Assembly: GCA_002279765.1 (NCBI GenBank)
Contig: NCCR01000090.1
Coordinates: forward strand, 1 to 35,471
Source: Verrucomicrobia bacterium 12-59-8
Lineage (GTDB): Bacteria > Verrucomicrobiota > Verrucomicrobiae > Verrucomicrobiales > Verrucomicrobiaceae
Reading direction: 5' to 3'
DNA length: 35,471 bases
The translations under genes were made by a program, and so were the position numbers. Below are positions 24,345-32,990 of this stretch, piece by piece. The notes beneath the pieces were generated by a model. The model was not told the DNA's origin. It searched no databases and saw only the letters and a list, made by a program, of their open reading frames with translations. How positions within the stretch are numbered: the first letter of the stretch is position 1; each line of letters starts with the position of its first letter.

Positions 24345-25382
24345 ATGACGTCCGCCCTCCTCGCCTGGACCCAAGATGACCTTCTTTCCCGTCGCTCCGG
24401 CTATCATGTCATCGCTGAATATCTATCCGCAGAAACGCTGGTGGCACCTCGCCACGATCCTCCGGGCAGCCTTGCCTTGCTTCGCACGCGGCTCCTGCGC
24501 CGGTTTGCCTTTTCTCGCTGGTGCGTTGGAGGCAGTTTCGACTTGGAGTATTCCATTCGCGCCATGCTCCGCGGCGGATTTAAGGGGGTGCTCCACTACC
24601 TCTGGTGCGATCGTGATTTCGCGTTCCTTGATCTCCTAACTAGGACTGTAGGTCTTCGTCTCGTGGGCACATTCCATCATCCACCCGGCCAATTGGAACA
24701 GATCATTCGCCGTCCGAAAAGTCTGAGACTTTTTGATGCCATCATCCTCATGAGTGAAACGCAGCGCGATTGGTTTCTCAATCAGGGTGTGCGCAATGAG
24801 CGGTTGCATGTGATCCTCCATGGCGTGGATGCAGAGTTCTATGCTCCAAATAGCGCCACTCACCCAGGGCAGGGGATGCATGAGGTGCTCGCCGTGGGAT
24901 CCACCGGGCGTAATTTCCCGCTGCTCCGCCAGGTCGCAGCCCACTTTGCCCGGCACAGCGATATTCGCTTCGTGATTATCGGCCCCGCTCATGAGGGCAG
25001 CGTCTTTGAAGGGATGAGTAATGTCACCTTCCGCTCAGGCATCTCGGATGATGAACTGCGTCTCTGCTATCAGCGCGCCGCCTGCCTGCTGCACCTCACG
25101 ACACAAGCTACCGCCAACAATGTCCTGCTTGAAGCGCTAGCCTGCGGCACGCCCGTCATCGCTCAGCGCGTGGGCGGCGTACCGGAATATCTCACGGATG
25201 AATGTGCGATGCTGACTGAAGAAGGGGATTTTGCTGCCTTGGTGGCCGCCTTGGAGGGCTATTTGGCAAACCCGGCCAGACAGCAGCGGATGTCCGCCGC
25301 CTCGCGGCTTCATGCAAGCTCTCTATCATGGACTCGCGTGGCGCAGCAGACTCAGGCGCTTTACGCGTCGCTCCTTGCTTAA
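24345..25382 (+). CDS. Glycosyltransferase family 4
   Basis: The 345-residue protein has the two Rossmann-fold layout of GT-B enzymes. The N-terminal half contains LVGTFHHPPGQLEQIIRR and FDAIILMSETQRDWFLNQGV, the linker has HVILHGVDAEFYAPN, and the donor-binding half has EVLAVGSTGRNFPLL, IRFVIIGPAHEG, CLLHLTTQATANNVLLEALA, and CGTPVIAQRVGGVPEYLTDE, which holds the ExxxxxxxE-type nucleotide-sugar motif. It adds one sugar to the growing lipid-linked glycan at the cytoplasmic face; the sugar cannot be read from sequence. It sits between wzm and wzt. The 104-base gap before it (24241-24344) holds nothing I can identify. Confidence 0.92.
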   Translation: MTSALLAWTQDDLLSRRSGYHVIAEYLSAETLVAPRHDPPGSLALLRTRLLRRFAFSRWCVGGSFDLEYSIRAMLRGGFKGVLHYLWCDRDFAFLDLLTRTVGLRLVGTFHHPPGQLEQIIRRPKSLRLFDAIILMSETQRDWFLNQGVRNERLHVILHGVDAEFYAPNSATHPGQGMHEVLAVGSTGRNFPLLRQVAAHFARHSDIRFVIIGPAHEGSVFEGMSNVTFRSGISDDELRLCYQRAACLLHLTTQATANNVLLEALACGTPVIAQRVGGVPEYLTDECAMLTEEGDFAALVAALEGYLANPARQQRMSAASRLHASSLSWTRVAQQTQALYASLLA

Positions 25383-25395
25383 TATTAGCTGAACC

Positions 25396-26673
25396 GTGTC
25401 CGACGTCTCCACCATCGCTCTTGCCGTCTCAGGATTGGGGAAGAAGTATAGGCTCAATGCCGCCGCACAGCCCGGCTACGGTCGGCTCAGCGAGTCGTTG
25501 ATGAATTGGGCGAGGCATCCGCTTAAAGCGCTGACACACAGAACCTCAGCCAAGGAAGACTTTTGGGCGCTACAGGACGTGTCGTTTGAAGTCAAACAAG
25601 GCGAGGTTGTCGGAGTTATTGGTCGTAATGGTGCGGGCAAAAGCACACTTTTAAAAATCCTCAGCCGCATCACCGAACCGAGCACCGGACGCATTGTTTT
25701 AAGAGGCCGTGTCGCTTCGCTACTGGAAGTGGGCACAGGCTTTCATCCGGAGCTCAGTGGTCGCGAAAATATTTATCTCAACGGAGCCATCCTTGGCATG
25801 CCGCGTAGTGAGATCCAGGCAAAATTTGATGAGATCGTGGCGTTCGCTGAAGTGGAGCGGTTTCTGAACACATCAGTGAAGCATTACAGTTCAGGCATGC
25901 AGATGCGTCTGGCCTTTGCCGTCGCAGCACATCTGAATCCAGATGTGTTGATCGTGGACGAGGTGCTGGCTGTGGGAGATGCAGCCTTTCAGCAGAAGTG
26001 CTTTCGTAAAATCGATTCCGTCGTGGCCGCAGCCGGAGTGACGGTCGTTTTTGTGAGTCATAACATGGATTCCGTGCTGCGTCTGGCAAATCGTGCATTG
26101 GTCCTTGAAGCGGGGGCGGTCACCTTTGCGGGCACTCCCAAAGCCTGCGTGGACTACTACAGCGGACAAGTGGCCCTGAAAGGGACAGATGTGGATCTCG
26201 CCACCGTTTCACGCCCATCTCATGTGCGCAGTGGTGCCACGATGATGCAGGCCAGATCCTCAAATATGGAGGTCAGTGGGTGGGATTTCCCCTTTGGTCA
26301 GGATATTGCTTTTGAAGTGACCGTTCACGTCAGTGTCGGCCTCCGCTTCGTCAATCTAGGCATGGGCATTTTTGCCGCTGCGGGCACCGAGGTGGCATCT
26401 GCTCTAAGTTCGCATTCACTTCCAGCTCTCTCGCTTGAGCCTGGTGACTATCGCTTCAGCATCCGCTTCCCAGGCATGAGGCTCGTTCCTGGTCTCTATT
26501 CGGTCGGAGTGGGGATTCAATCTGAGCGCGGGCAGGAAGATTACCTCTCACAGGCGTGGCAGTTCTTAGTCACCTCCAGCCACTTGTCGGCCAGCATGCA
26601 GACAGACGGATTTCGCGGCTTCGTGGTTCCACTGTCTCACTGCACCATCACCCCTTTGTCAGCCGGTGCTTAA
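25396..26673 (+). CDS. wzt: Polysaccharide ABC transporter ATPase with C-terminal glycan-recognition domain (Wzt-like)
   Basis: The 425-residue protein starts at a GTG. The ATPase half has Walker A VIGRNGAGKSTLLKILSR, the Q-loop-region family segment VGTGFHPELSGRENIYLNGA, signature YSSGMQMRLAFAVAAHLNPD with Walker B VLIVDEVLAVGDAAF, and H-loop VFVSHNMDSVLRLANR. After about residue 255 an additional beta-rich domain of roughly 165 residues follows (RSSNMEVSGWDFPFGQDIAF, LSLEPGDYRFSIRFPGMRLV), matching the Wzt C-terminal domain that in E. coli O9a binds the modified, non-reducing glycan end. It therefore suggests export of chains carrying a specific terminal group. The stop overlaps the start of the next (broken) methyltransferase gene by eight bases. 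Confidence 0.94.
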   Translation: MSDVSTIALAVSGLGKKYRLNAAAQPGYGRLSESLMNWARHPLKALTHRTSAKEDFWALQDVSFEVKQGEVVGVIGRNGAGKSTLLKILSRITEPSTGRIVLRGRVASLLEVGTGFHPELSGRENIYLNGAILGMPRSEIQAKFDEIVAFAEVERFLNTSVKHYSSGMQMRLAFAVAAHLNPDVLIVDEVLAVGDAAFQQKCFRKIDSVVAAAGVTVVFVSHNMDSVLRLANRALVLEAGAVTFAGTPKACVDYYSGQVALKGTDVDLATVSRPSHVRSGATMMQARSSNMEVSGWDFPFGQDIAFEVTVHVSVGLRFVNLGMGIFAAAGTEVASALSSHSLPALSLEPGDYRFSIRFPGMRLVPGLYSVGVGIQSERGQEDYLSQAWQFLVTSSHLSASMQTDGFRGFVVPLSHCTITPLSAGA

Positions 26674-27543
26674 AACTTTGATCAAGCAAACGCTGCGGCT
26701 TTTCGGTGTGCGATTGATCCGCTTCCGCGAAGAACCCGAGGTGGGCGATGTGCTCACCATCGGGGCTTTCAAACTGGTGACCGACAATGAGGAACTCATT
26801 CGCTCCTATCGCGATTACCCGCTCACCAACAGTGTCATCGCCCGCATCGTCTCAATGCTCGCTCGCGAAAATGAGGCTTTCTCGATGATTGATGTGGGCG
26901 CGAATTGCGGCGACTCCGCTTCTATCGCCAAAACGGCCCATGACCTGCCCATCCTCTGCATCGAACCGGATGAACACATCTTCGGGATACTGGAGCGCAA
27001 TGCAGTTCAATTTACCAAGGTAGACATCTTGCGCCAGTATCTGGGTGAGTCAGCCGGGAGCAGCGGATTTGCAGTGACCAAAACCGGATGGAACAACACG
27101 CTCGTCACTGCCGCTGACGAGACCGCCGCCATACTGGAGAATTTAATCAGCTTCGATTCATCAAATGTGATACCGAAGGCTTTGACGTGCGCGTGCTGCA
27201 CGGAGCGGGGGAGATCTTGTCAAAGCTACGGCCGGTTGTGCTGCTGGAATACAATCGTGAGGGGATGGCCGCGAGCGGGGAGGATGGCTTTCGCGTATTC
27301 AACTTCCTGGGGTCTCTCGGCTATAGATCAGTACTTCTCTATGACGCCTTCGGGCGTTTCCTTGCTGCTGCGGATCTGAGCCAGCACGAACTTCTGCGTG
27401 ATTTTCACGACTATGCGGACGCCCTGCTTGGCAGGGTGCTCTACTATGATGTGATGGTGTTCCATCGCGACGATGAAGCCATGGCAAAAGAATTCATCCA
27501 ATCCGAACGCACGTTTCGCTGTGCGCTTTCGCCTCAGTCCTGA
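26666..27543 (+). pseudogene. FkbM-family methyltransferase, interrupted by a frameshift
   Basis: FkbM proteins are SAM-dependent O-methyltransferases often found in glycan loci. The first frame (GTG at 26666) gives SMIDVGANCGDSASIA (SAM motif), LCIEPDEHIFGIL and TKTGWNNTLVTAADE up to AILENL near 27145, then turns to non-homologous sequence and stops at 27379. The second frame, from about 27139 onward, gives NQLRFIKCDTEGFDVRVLHG, which is the conserved KxDxEGxD block, then AGEILSKLRPVVLLEYNREG and a normal C-terminus ending at 27543. The switch must lie between about 27137 and 27148. Some residues normally found before this block (VxTLD-type) also seem missing, so a small deletion is likely. 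It is either a pseudogene or an assembly/sequencing error. Confidence 0.85.
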
Positions 27544-27549
27544 CCGGAT

Positions 27550-28527
27550 GTGAAAACATGGCTCAAAGCAATTCCAACCTGGCTCAAGTTCCTGCATCCG
27601 AAGGTGATCAGTGGACACTGCGCCATTGTCGAGCGCAATGGGGGGCTGGGAGATGTGCTGTGCTTGATGCCAGCACTGGCCGCGCTCCGGCTGCGGCACC
27701 CCAATATTCGGCTGATCGTGATCACCTCTCGTGCGCTCATGCCCATCGTGCAGCTGGCTCAAGTGGCCGACGTCGTGCTGCCTTCGGGGGCTCGTGGGCT
27801 TGCCTGGTTGAGGAAACAGATCCACCCAATCTTCGATTGCCATGCCCTGCTGGCCGACGAGCAGGAACCGCCTCAGCCGCGCAGTCGCACGCATCTGATG
27901 GAGGAGTTCGCACGAATTCTGGGCGTCAGCGATCAACCGCTCGTTTATCCTCAGTTCACAGCGCCAGCGAACGCTTTCACACGGGTGACAGCGCTTTTGC
28001 AGGAGGAGGATCTCTGCCATCGTTCGCTGGTGGTGATACACAGCGGGCCTACATGGCCTGTGAAGCAGTGGCCAGTCCAGCATTGGCAGGCTCTGACCAA
28101 CCGGCTGCGAAACGAACGTGGAGTGGAGGTGATCCAAGCAGGCTTGGACGGGCATCCCGGCGATCCCGCCGAGCGGACTCCACGTGTTCCAGGCGCACAC
28201 GATTGGGTCAATCGGCTCTCTTTGATAGAAACCGCCGCATTGCTCAGCCAAGCAAAGCTTTTCATCGGGATCGACTCCGGATTGCTGCATCTGGCGCAGG
28301 CATTGCGCGTTCCTGCGATCGGCCTGTTTGGCCCCACGGATCCGGCTTGTTTCATGCCGCCGGACCGTGTGGAGTCTGGCATGACGGCTGCGTTGCCCTG
28401 CATCGGCTGTCATCATCATGCGAAGGGGCCTCTGCACTGGCGCACCGGCTGCCCCTACCAGATCCAATGCATGAGCGACCTGGGCGTGGATGAAGTCGTC
28501 CGGCGCTGCCTGCACCTCCTTGCTTAA
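27550..28527 (+). CDS. Glycosyltransferase family 9 (heptosyltransferase-like)
   Basis: The 325-residue protein, starting at a GTG, has GT9 features: ERNGGLGDVLCLMPALAALR at the N-terminus (the GxGDxL loop), VVIHSGPTWPVKQWPVQHWQ in the middle (glycine/phosphate loop region) and FIGIDSGLLHLAQALRVPAI with GLFGPTDPACF near the end (the D-S/T-G-xxH motif). GT9 enzymes transfer ADP-heptose or related sugars onto lipopolysaccharide core. The C-terminus has a small Cys/His cluster (CIGCHHHAKG, CPYQIQC), frequent in some GT9 proteins. It begins six bases after the stop of the second FkbM frame, consistent with operon organisation. Donor sugar is unknown. Confidence 0.92.
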   Translation: MKTWLKAIPTWLKFLHPKVISGHCAIVERNGGLGDVLCLMPALAALRLRHPNIRLIVITSRALMPIVQLAQVADVVLPSGARGLAWLRKQIHPIFDCHALLADEQEPPQPRSRTHLMEEFARILGVSDQPLVYPQFTAPANAFTRVTALLQEEDLCHRSLVVIHSGPTWPVKQWPVQHWQALTNRLRNERGVEVIQAGLDGHPGDPAERTPRVPGAHDWVNRLSLIETAALLSQAKLFIGIDSGLLHLAQALRVPAIGLFGPTDPACFMPPDRVESGMTAALPCIGCHHHAKGPLHWRTGCPYQIQCMSDLGVDEVVRRCLHLLA

Positions 28528-28564
28528 GCCCCTTTCAACCGCTCCACTTCACCGCTCGCGGTAA

Positions 28565-29749
28565 ATGGAACTTTGCTTCTCTTTTTTGCGTATTCTGATG
28601 GCCATACACTCACTGCCTGCTGGCGGGGCGGAAAAGTTCTTCACCACCTTGGCGCGTGCTTTGGCCCCACGTCATGAGCTTTGCTGCTACATACCTTGTC
28701 TGCCTGCGGGAGATCCTGGGATGATCCAGCGTCTGTCGGGCATCCCCATTGTTTCATTCCCGCTCTTCAATCACTTCGGGTACAAGGTCTTCTACAAGCT
28801 GCGGCAGATGATCATCGCCAGGTTTCCGTGGATCGACATTGAAGCACGCCTTCACCGCTTCATGCTGGGCCGGTTGCAGCGGCGCTGGCGCTGTGATGTG
28901 GTGAACACTCAGCTCTTTTCCGCCACCCGGTTTTGCTGTGAGTCCTTTGCGGCGGACACCGTGGCGATCATTGAAAGTGACCACGGACATTACGCCTTTT
29001 TACAGCCTAAGGACATGCCTCTGGCGCAGCCCATCTTCGACCGCCTCAATGGTCTGGTGTGTCCGTCCATGGCCAATCTTGAATTCAGCCGGCGTTTTCC
29101 TTGGAATGCCCGGCTGCAACGCTGCACCATCCCTTATGGCTACGAGCGCCAAGTGCCGCCGCATGACCGTCCGGTCCAGCCCGCCGTCATTACCTTGGGA
29201 TTGGTCGCTCGCGGAGTCATTTGGAAAGGCTGGCTGGAAGCCCTGGCGGCGGCCCGACTGGTGCGGGAGCGTGTCACCCATCCTTTCCGCCTGGTTTTCG
29301 TCGGTGCGGGACCCTGTATCGATGAGATCGCTCCCACACTGACGCAGGACGAGCGGCAATGGATTGAACTCACCGGCCATCAAGACCTGCCGGAAAAGTG
29401 GATAGCTGACTTCGACATCGCCCTGCTGCCCACCTATCTGCCGGGGGAAAGTCTGCCAAACTCCATTATTGAATACCTCGCGCATGGTGTGCCCGTGATC
29501 ACCACTGGTGTCGGCGGCATCCCCGAAATGCTGGCCACCCCCGACGGTCTTGCTGGAATTCTCATTGAGCAAGAACCTGATGGCAAGGCCAGCGTGCCTG
29601 CTTTGGCGGAGGCGATGACGCAATTGATTAATCAGCATGAGTTGCGCGCTGAACTCTCCCAACGGGCTAAAGTGGCTTCTCGTCGTTTTGATCTTGATGC
29701 GTGCATCGCTGCCTATGAACAAGCTTTTGAAGCAGCCCGGCTGAACTAG
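28565..29749 (+). CDS. Glycosyltransferase family 4
   Basis: The 394-residue protein shows the GT-B layout: LRILMAIHSLPAGGAEKFFT at the N-terminus (HSLxxGGAEK is a frequent GT4 acceptor-domain start), NGLVCPSMANLEFSRRF, the linker IPYGYERQVPP, then donor-domain motifs LGLVARGVIWKGWLEALAAA, RLVFVGAGPC, IELTGHQDLPEKWIADFDIA, LLPTYLPGESLPNSIIEYLA and HGVPVITTGVGGIPEML. The E-x7-E pair falls in ESLPNSIIE. An internal ATG at 28598 is an alternative start. It is convergent with the GT25 gene and overlaps it by four bases at 29746-29749. Confidence 0.92.
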   Translation: MELCFSFLRILMAIHSLPAGGAEKFFTTLARALAPRHELCCYIPCLPAGDPGMIQRLSGIPIVSFPLFNHFGYKVFYKLRQMIIARFPWIDIEARLHRFMLGRLQRRWRCDVVNTQLFSATRFCCESFAADTVAIIESDHGHYAFLQPKDMPLAQPIFDRLNGLVCPSMANLEFSRRFPWNARLQRCTIPYGYERQVPPHDRPVQPAVITLGLVARGVIWKGWLEALAAARLVRERVTHPFRLVFVGAGPCIDEIAPTLTQDERQWIELTGHQDLPEKWIADFDIALLPTYLPGESLPNSIIEYLAHGVPVITTGVGGIPEMLATPDGLAGILIEQEPDGKASVPALAEAMTQLINQHELRAELSQRAKVASRRFDLDACIAAYEQAFEAARLN

Positions 29750-30486
29750 TGATGATCTCTGCCAGGATTCAGACTTCGGTCCTTCATCCAGCTCTCAAAG
29801 GCCCCCTGCGTTACCAGCGGCGGCTCCGCCCAGTGAGAATGAATCTGCAAAGCCATTCCTGCGGCATTCAAATGCCAGTCGATCGGACGATTGAACGGCG
29901 GATGCGCAAACCGGCTGGACAGCACACGTTCCGCGCAGCGCGGATGAATCAGATAAGCCTCCGTGCAGCGGGAGCAGCCACCGCCGCCCCACAGCAGCCC
30001 GCGCTTCCAGCCACGCCAGTAGAGGCGCTTTCCCGGGCGTCGCAGCCACCAGGGCACATGCAGCTCACACCCCAGTCCCACAAAGCACAGATCCCACTCA
30101 TTCGGCAGTTCAGTGAGGCAGCCAGCCAGGGCGGGCAGGAATCCGGGGCGGATCAGCACATCATCTTCCAGGATCAGATGCCAGGCCTGCGGCTCTGCCA
30201 CCACCGCGCGGTAAACCGCCAGATGCTTCAGAATCAGCGAGACCGAACCCGCCGCGATCACCTCCGGGTCGCCCCACTCCCCACGCTCATACGCGCCCCC
30301 CGCCAGCACTTCCTCGCGATCATGCGCCGTCATCCAACTCACCGGAAAGCGGTCCAGCCCATGCTCCCGCAGCGTCTGCTCCATGTGCGCCCGGCGCTCG
30401 GACAGACGTGTGTAATGGATCACATGCACCCGCAGGTTGTCCGGGCTCAGGTGCAGGGATTGGGGTTGCGTCACATCATTCGCCAC
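29746..30486 (-). CDS. Glycosyltransferase family 25 (LPS-type)
   Basis: The 246-residue protein has GT25 signatures: VHVIHYTRLSERRAHMEQTL near residue 19, AAGSVSLILKHLAVYRAVV (GCxxSHxxxxxxx-like), AWHLILEDDVLIRPGFLPAL with the catalytic EDD, and LCFVGLGCEL. A cysteine/glycine patch follows (WGGGGCSRCTEAYLIHPRCA). The enzymes add galactose or related sugars to lipooligosaccharide; this family also includes collagen-type galactosyltransferases. It is the only minus-strand gene in the polysaccharide locus, so it has its own promoter in the 30487-30602 region. Confidence 0.9.
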   Translation of the reverse strand: MANDVTQPQSLHLSPDNLRVHVIHYTRLSERRAHMEQTLREHGLDRFPVSWMTAHDREEVLAGGAYERGEWGDPEVIAAGSVSLILKHLAVYRAVVAEPQAWHLILEDDVLIRPGFLPALAGCLTELPNEWDLCFVGLGCELHVPWWLRRPGKRLYWRGWKRGLLWGGGGCSRCTEAYLIHPRCAERVLSSRFAHPPFNRPIDWHLNAAGMALQIHSHWAEPPLVTQGAFESWMKDRSLNPGRDHH

Positions 30487-30543
30487 TCGGCATCACTGCC
30501 ACAGTTACACCGGGATGAAAATCCGAAAACGCGTCTAGTTGCA

Positions 30544-30572
30544 CCCTGGCACCGCCATGGTCGGTGCCAGGG
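30544..30572. repeat. Perfect 11-bp inverted repeat in the divergent spacer
   Basis: CCCTGGCACCG (30544-30554) and CGGTGCCAGGG (30562-30572) pair perfectly around a seven-base loop CCATGGT. It lies 58 bases upstream of the GT25 start and 30 bases upstream of the methyltransferase ATG at 30603, in a 116-base divergent spacer. It could be an operator for both genes, a transcript hairpin, or a REP-like element; no T-run follows on either strand. Confidence 0.75.
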
Positions 30573-30602
30573 CACGGCCTCCCATTCTTGATCACCGCCA
30601 GC

Positions 30603-31508
30603 ATGCTGCAACGACTGCGAAACAAAACCGGCTACCTCCTCTCCAGCATGGGCAAGCGGCTGGCGGGTGGCCATCGCAACTGCCCCTCCTGCGGCGCAGC
30701 CCCAGCAGAACAGTTGGACCAAAAATGGCTCGTCACCACCTTTTGCCGCTGTGCGCGCTGTCGGCTGCTCTATCGCATCCCGACTTCCGATGCGCGGGAA
30801 AATGAAGCCTTCTACCAGGAGGACTACACCGAGGGCTTCACCACAGATCTGCCCTCCACGGCTGAGATTCAGGAACTCATCGCGACGCGGTTTGCCAATT
30901 CAGAAAAAAACTACGCGCACTACCTCGCCGTGCTGCATGCGCTGGGCGTCAGTCAGGGGGCGCGCCTCTTTGATTACGGCTGCTCCTGGGGCTACGGCAG
31001 CCATCAGCTCGCCGCCGCAGGGTATGAGGTGGATGCCTTTGAAATTTCCCGCCCGCGTGCCGCCTATGCCCGCAGCCAGCTCGGCGTCTCCATGCCCGCC
31101 ATGGACCAGCTCGCGCCCGCGTCGTACGACGTCTTTTTCTCCGCCCACGTCATCGAGCACGTGCCCTCTTCGTCTGCCATGATTGCACTGGGCATGCGCC
31201 TGCTGAAGCCCGGCGGGCTCTTTGTTTGTTTCTGCCCCAACGGCTCGCTCACCTTCCGCCAGCGCGCCCCGCGCGACTGGCATCTCATGTGGGGGCAGTC
31301 TCATCCGCAATTGATTGACGAGGTGTTTTTGCAGCAGGCCTTCCCCCATCAGCCACTGCTCCTGCACTCCGCCCCCCTGCTGCACTGGAATGCCCCGGTA
31401 CACCTGCAGGCCGTGACCGACTGGCAGCAGCAGCCCGGTGCCAAGCTGGGGAGTCTGGATCATGTGGAACTGCTGTTTGTTGCCGCCAATGGCGCTGGCA
31501 AGAATTGA
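30603..31508 (+). CDS. Class I SAM-dependent methyltransferase with N-terminal zinc-ribbon
   Basis: From the ATG at 30603 (301 residues) the protein begins with a CPSC...CRCARC cluster (CxxC plus CxxC, a zinc-ribbon-like module). A methyltransferase domain follows: RLFDYGCSWGYGSHQLAAAG is the SAM-binding motif I, DAFEISRPRAAYAR motif II with acidic Asp/Glu, FFSAHVIEHVPSSSAM motif IV and GMRLLKPGGLFVCFCPNG motif V. This architecture is common in polysaccharide and secondary-metabolite clusters and may methylate a glycan hydroxyl or a carrier-bound sugar. A start at 30564 adds 13 poorly conserved residues. The substrate is unknown. Confidence 0.88.
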   Translation: MLQRLRNKTGYLLSSMGKRLAGGHRNCPSCGAAPAEQLDQKWLVTTFCRCARCRLLYRIPTSDARENEAFYQEDYTEGFTTDLPSTAEIQELIATRFANSEKNYAHYLAVLHALGVSQGARLFDYGCSWGYGSHQLAAAGYEVDAFEISRPRAAYARSQLGVSMPAMDQLAPASYDVFFSAHVIEHVPSSSAMIALGMRLLKPGGLFVCFCPNGSLTFRQRAPRDWHLMWGQSHPQLIDEVFLQQAFPHQPLLLHSAPLLHWNAPVHLQAVTDWQQQPGAKLGSLDHVELLFVAANGAGKN

Positions 31509-31588
31509 CGTGGCTTTTCCTCTTCCATTGATAAAAACTCTTTCGTCATGCCACAGTCGTGACTGACCTCTTACCATCACATTCAAGA

Positions 31589-32887
31589 ATGCTTTCCTGG
31601 CTGACACACCGAGACAATCGCACGCGCTTGTTCCGGTGGAGCGCGATTCTGGGTGGCTTCGCCGTCGTGCAGCTTCTCGTGCAGGCGCTGAATGCCCTGG
31701 CGGGCTTTCTGCTGGTGCGGACCATGGAAAAGCCGGACTACGCCTGGTTCACCATCGCCAACGGCATGAGCGCAACGCTCTCGGTGCTTTCAGATTTGGG
31801 TGTGGGGAGTGCTGTAACCTCCATCGGTGGTGCAGTTTGGCAGGATAAAGCGTCCTTAAAAGGGCTGGTGCAAGCCGCTTTACGTTTGCGGCTGAAACTG
31901 GCGATTCTCTCCTCAGTCGTCGTGACGGGCATCTCCTTCTGGCTCTTACTCCGCAATGGGACAGGACTAGCTTGCGCACTTGGTCTCACCGCCCTCATTG
32001 TGGCCCCCATCTGGCAGATCTCCACCACGGCAGTGCTCAATGTGGTCAACCGCCTGCATTCCCGCACACGACAGCTCCAGGTGGCCGATCTAGTTCCAGC
32101 CTTGGTCCGCACGGGTTTGACCGTGTTGCTCATTAATCTAGGCATTATCACAACGTTCAGCGCTTTGCTTGCCGTCTTGATCGCCCAATTCATTCAGTTC
32201 GTCATCGTTAAGCGGCAGGTGTTGCCCCTTCTTGGTCTGGATGTTGAGCCGCATGATGTACAAGAACATACGGCAAACTTGTGGAAGTTGGTTCGGCAGA
32301 TGATGCCCAATTGCGTCTTTCTTTGCATTCAGGGACAGCTCACCACCTGGCTGATAAGCATCTTTGCCTCCACGAGCGAAGTGGCGGATCTCGGGGCTTT
32401 GAACCGCGTTGGTATTGTGTTTGCCGTATTTGCAGGGCCTGTTGTACAGTTTGTTGCTCCCACCTTCGCGCGTGCTCAAAACTTGAAGAGGCTTGTGGTC
32501 ATTGCTGTAGCACTTTTTTGGAGCTTCCTCTGTGGCACTTTGATTCTGGTTTTGGCAGCTTGGTTCAAAGGGGATTGGTTCTTATGGCTTCTGGGTGCCA
32601 ATTACGGCCATCTTCATCAAGAACTCATCTTGATATTGATTGGCATGGCTTTGGGTAGCTTGACCAACATGACATGGGCGTTAAACATTTCCCGTGGCTG
32701 GGTAAACTTGTCATGGCTGTATATTCCGCTCACCATTGCAGCCCAAATTGTCTCTGTTAGTCTTTTTCAGCTCAATACAGTGATAGGGCTGGCATTGTTT
32801 GGGATTACAAGCGCTGGTGTGCAGTCTCTGCATGCAGGAATCGTCTGCCTGCTTGGTTTATTAAGGTGGAAGCCAGCCAAGTCTTGA
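31589..32887 (+). CDS. wzx: Polysaccharide flippase of the Wzx/MATE-like type
   Basis: From the ATG at 31589 the protein has about 432 residues and at least ten hydrophobic spans, for example GGFAVVQLLVQALNALAGFL, LAILSSVVVTGISFWLLL, LGLTALIVAPIWQISTTAVL, ALLAVLIAQFIQFVIVKRQV, VALFWSFLCGTLILVLAAWF and LTIAAQIVSVSLFQLNTVIG. The N-terminal span with FLLVRTMEKPDYAWFTIANG is typical of O-antigen flippases (PF01943/PF13440-like), which move undecaprenyl-linked repeat units across the inner membrane. A GTG start at 31559 is possible. A flippase and an ABC exporter in one locus are unusual (see findings). No Wzy polymerase was recognised. Confidence 0.88.
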   Translation: MLSWLTHRDNRTRLFRWSAILGGFAVVQLLVQALNALAGFLLVRTMEKPDYAWFTIANGMSATLSVLSDLGVGSAVTSIGGAVWQDKASLKGLVQAALRLRLKLAILSSVVVTGISFWLLLRNGTGLACALGLTALIVAPIWQISTTAVLNVVNRLHSRTRQLQVADLVPALVRTGLTVLLINLGIITTFSALLAVLIAQFIQFVIVKRQVLPLLGLDVEPHDVQEHTANLWKLVRQMMPNCVFLCIQGQLTTWLISIFASTSEVADLGALNRVGIVFAVFAGPVVQFVAPTFARAQNLKRLVVIAVALFWSFLCGTLILVLAAWFKGDWFLWLLGANYGHLHQELILILIGMALGSLTNMTWALNISRGWVNLSWLYIPLTIAAQIVSVSLFQLNTVIGLALFGITSAGVQSLHAGIVCLLGLLRWKPAKS

Positions 32888-32894
32888 CCACGGA

Positions 32895-32961
32895 GGCTGC
32901 GTCAATCGAGCGAAAGTCTTGAATGACTCTCGAATACTTTAACGTTTCAGCGGACGCAGCC
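32895..32961 (+). other. Structured intergenic element (nested inverted repeats)
   Basis: A 9-bp outer stem, GGCTGCGTC (32895-32903) with GACGCAGCC (32953-32961), encloses an inner hairpin: TCGAG (32906-32910) pairs with CTCGA (32929-32933) and AGTC (32915-32918) with GACT (32925-32928) around the loop TTGAAT. It begins eight bases after the flippase stop. It could be a terminator (only GTCTTT follows), an attenuator or a structured leader for the next gene. Confidence 0.6.
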
Positions 32962-32990
32962 GTCTTTAACAGCAGACAGAAAAAACAATA

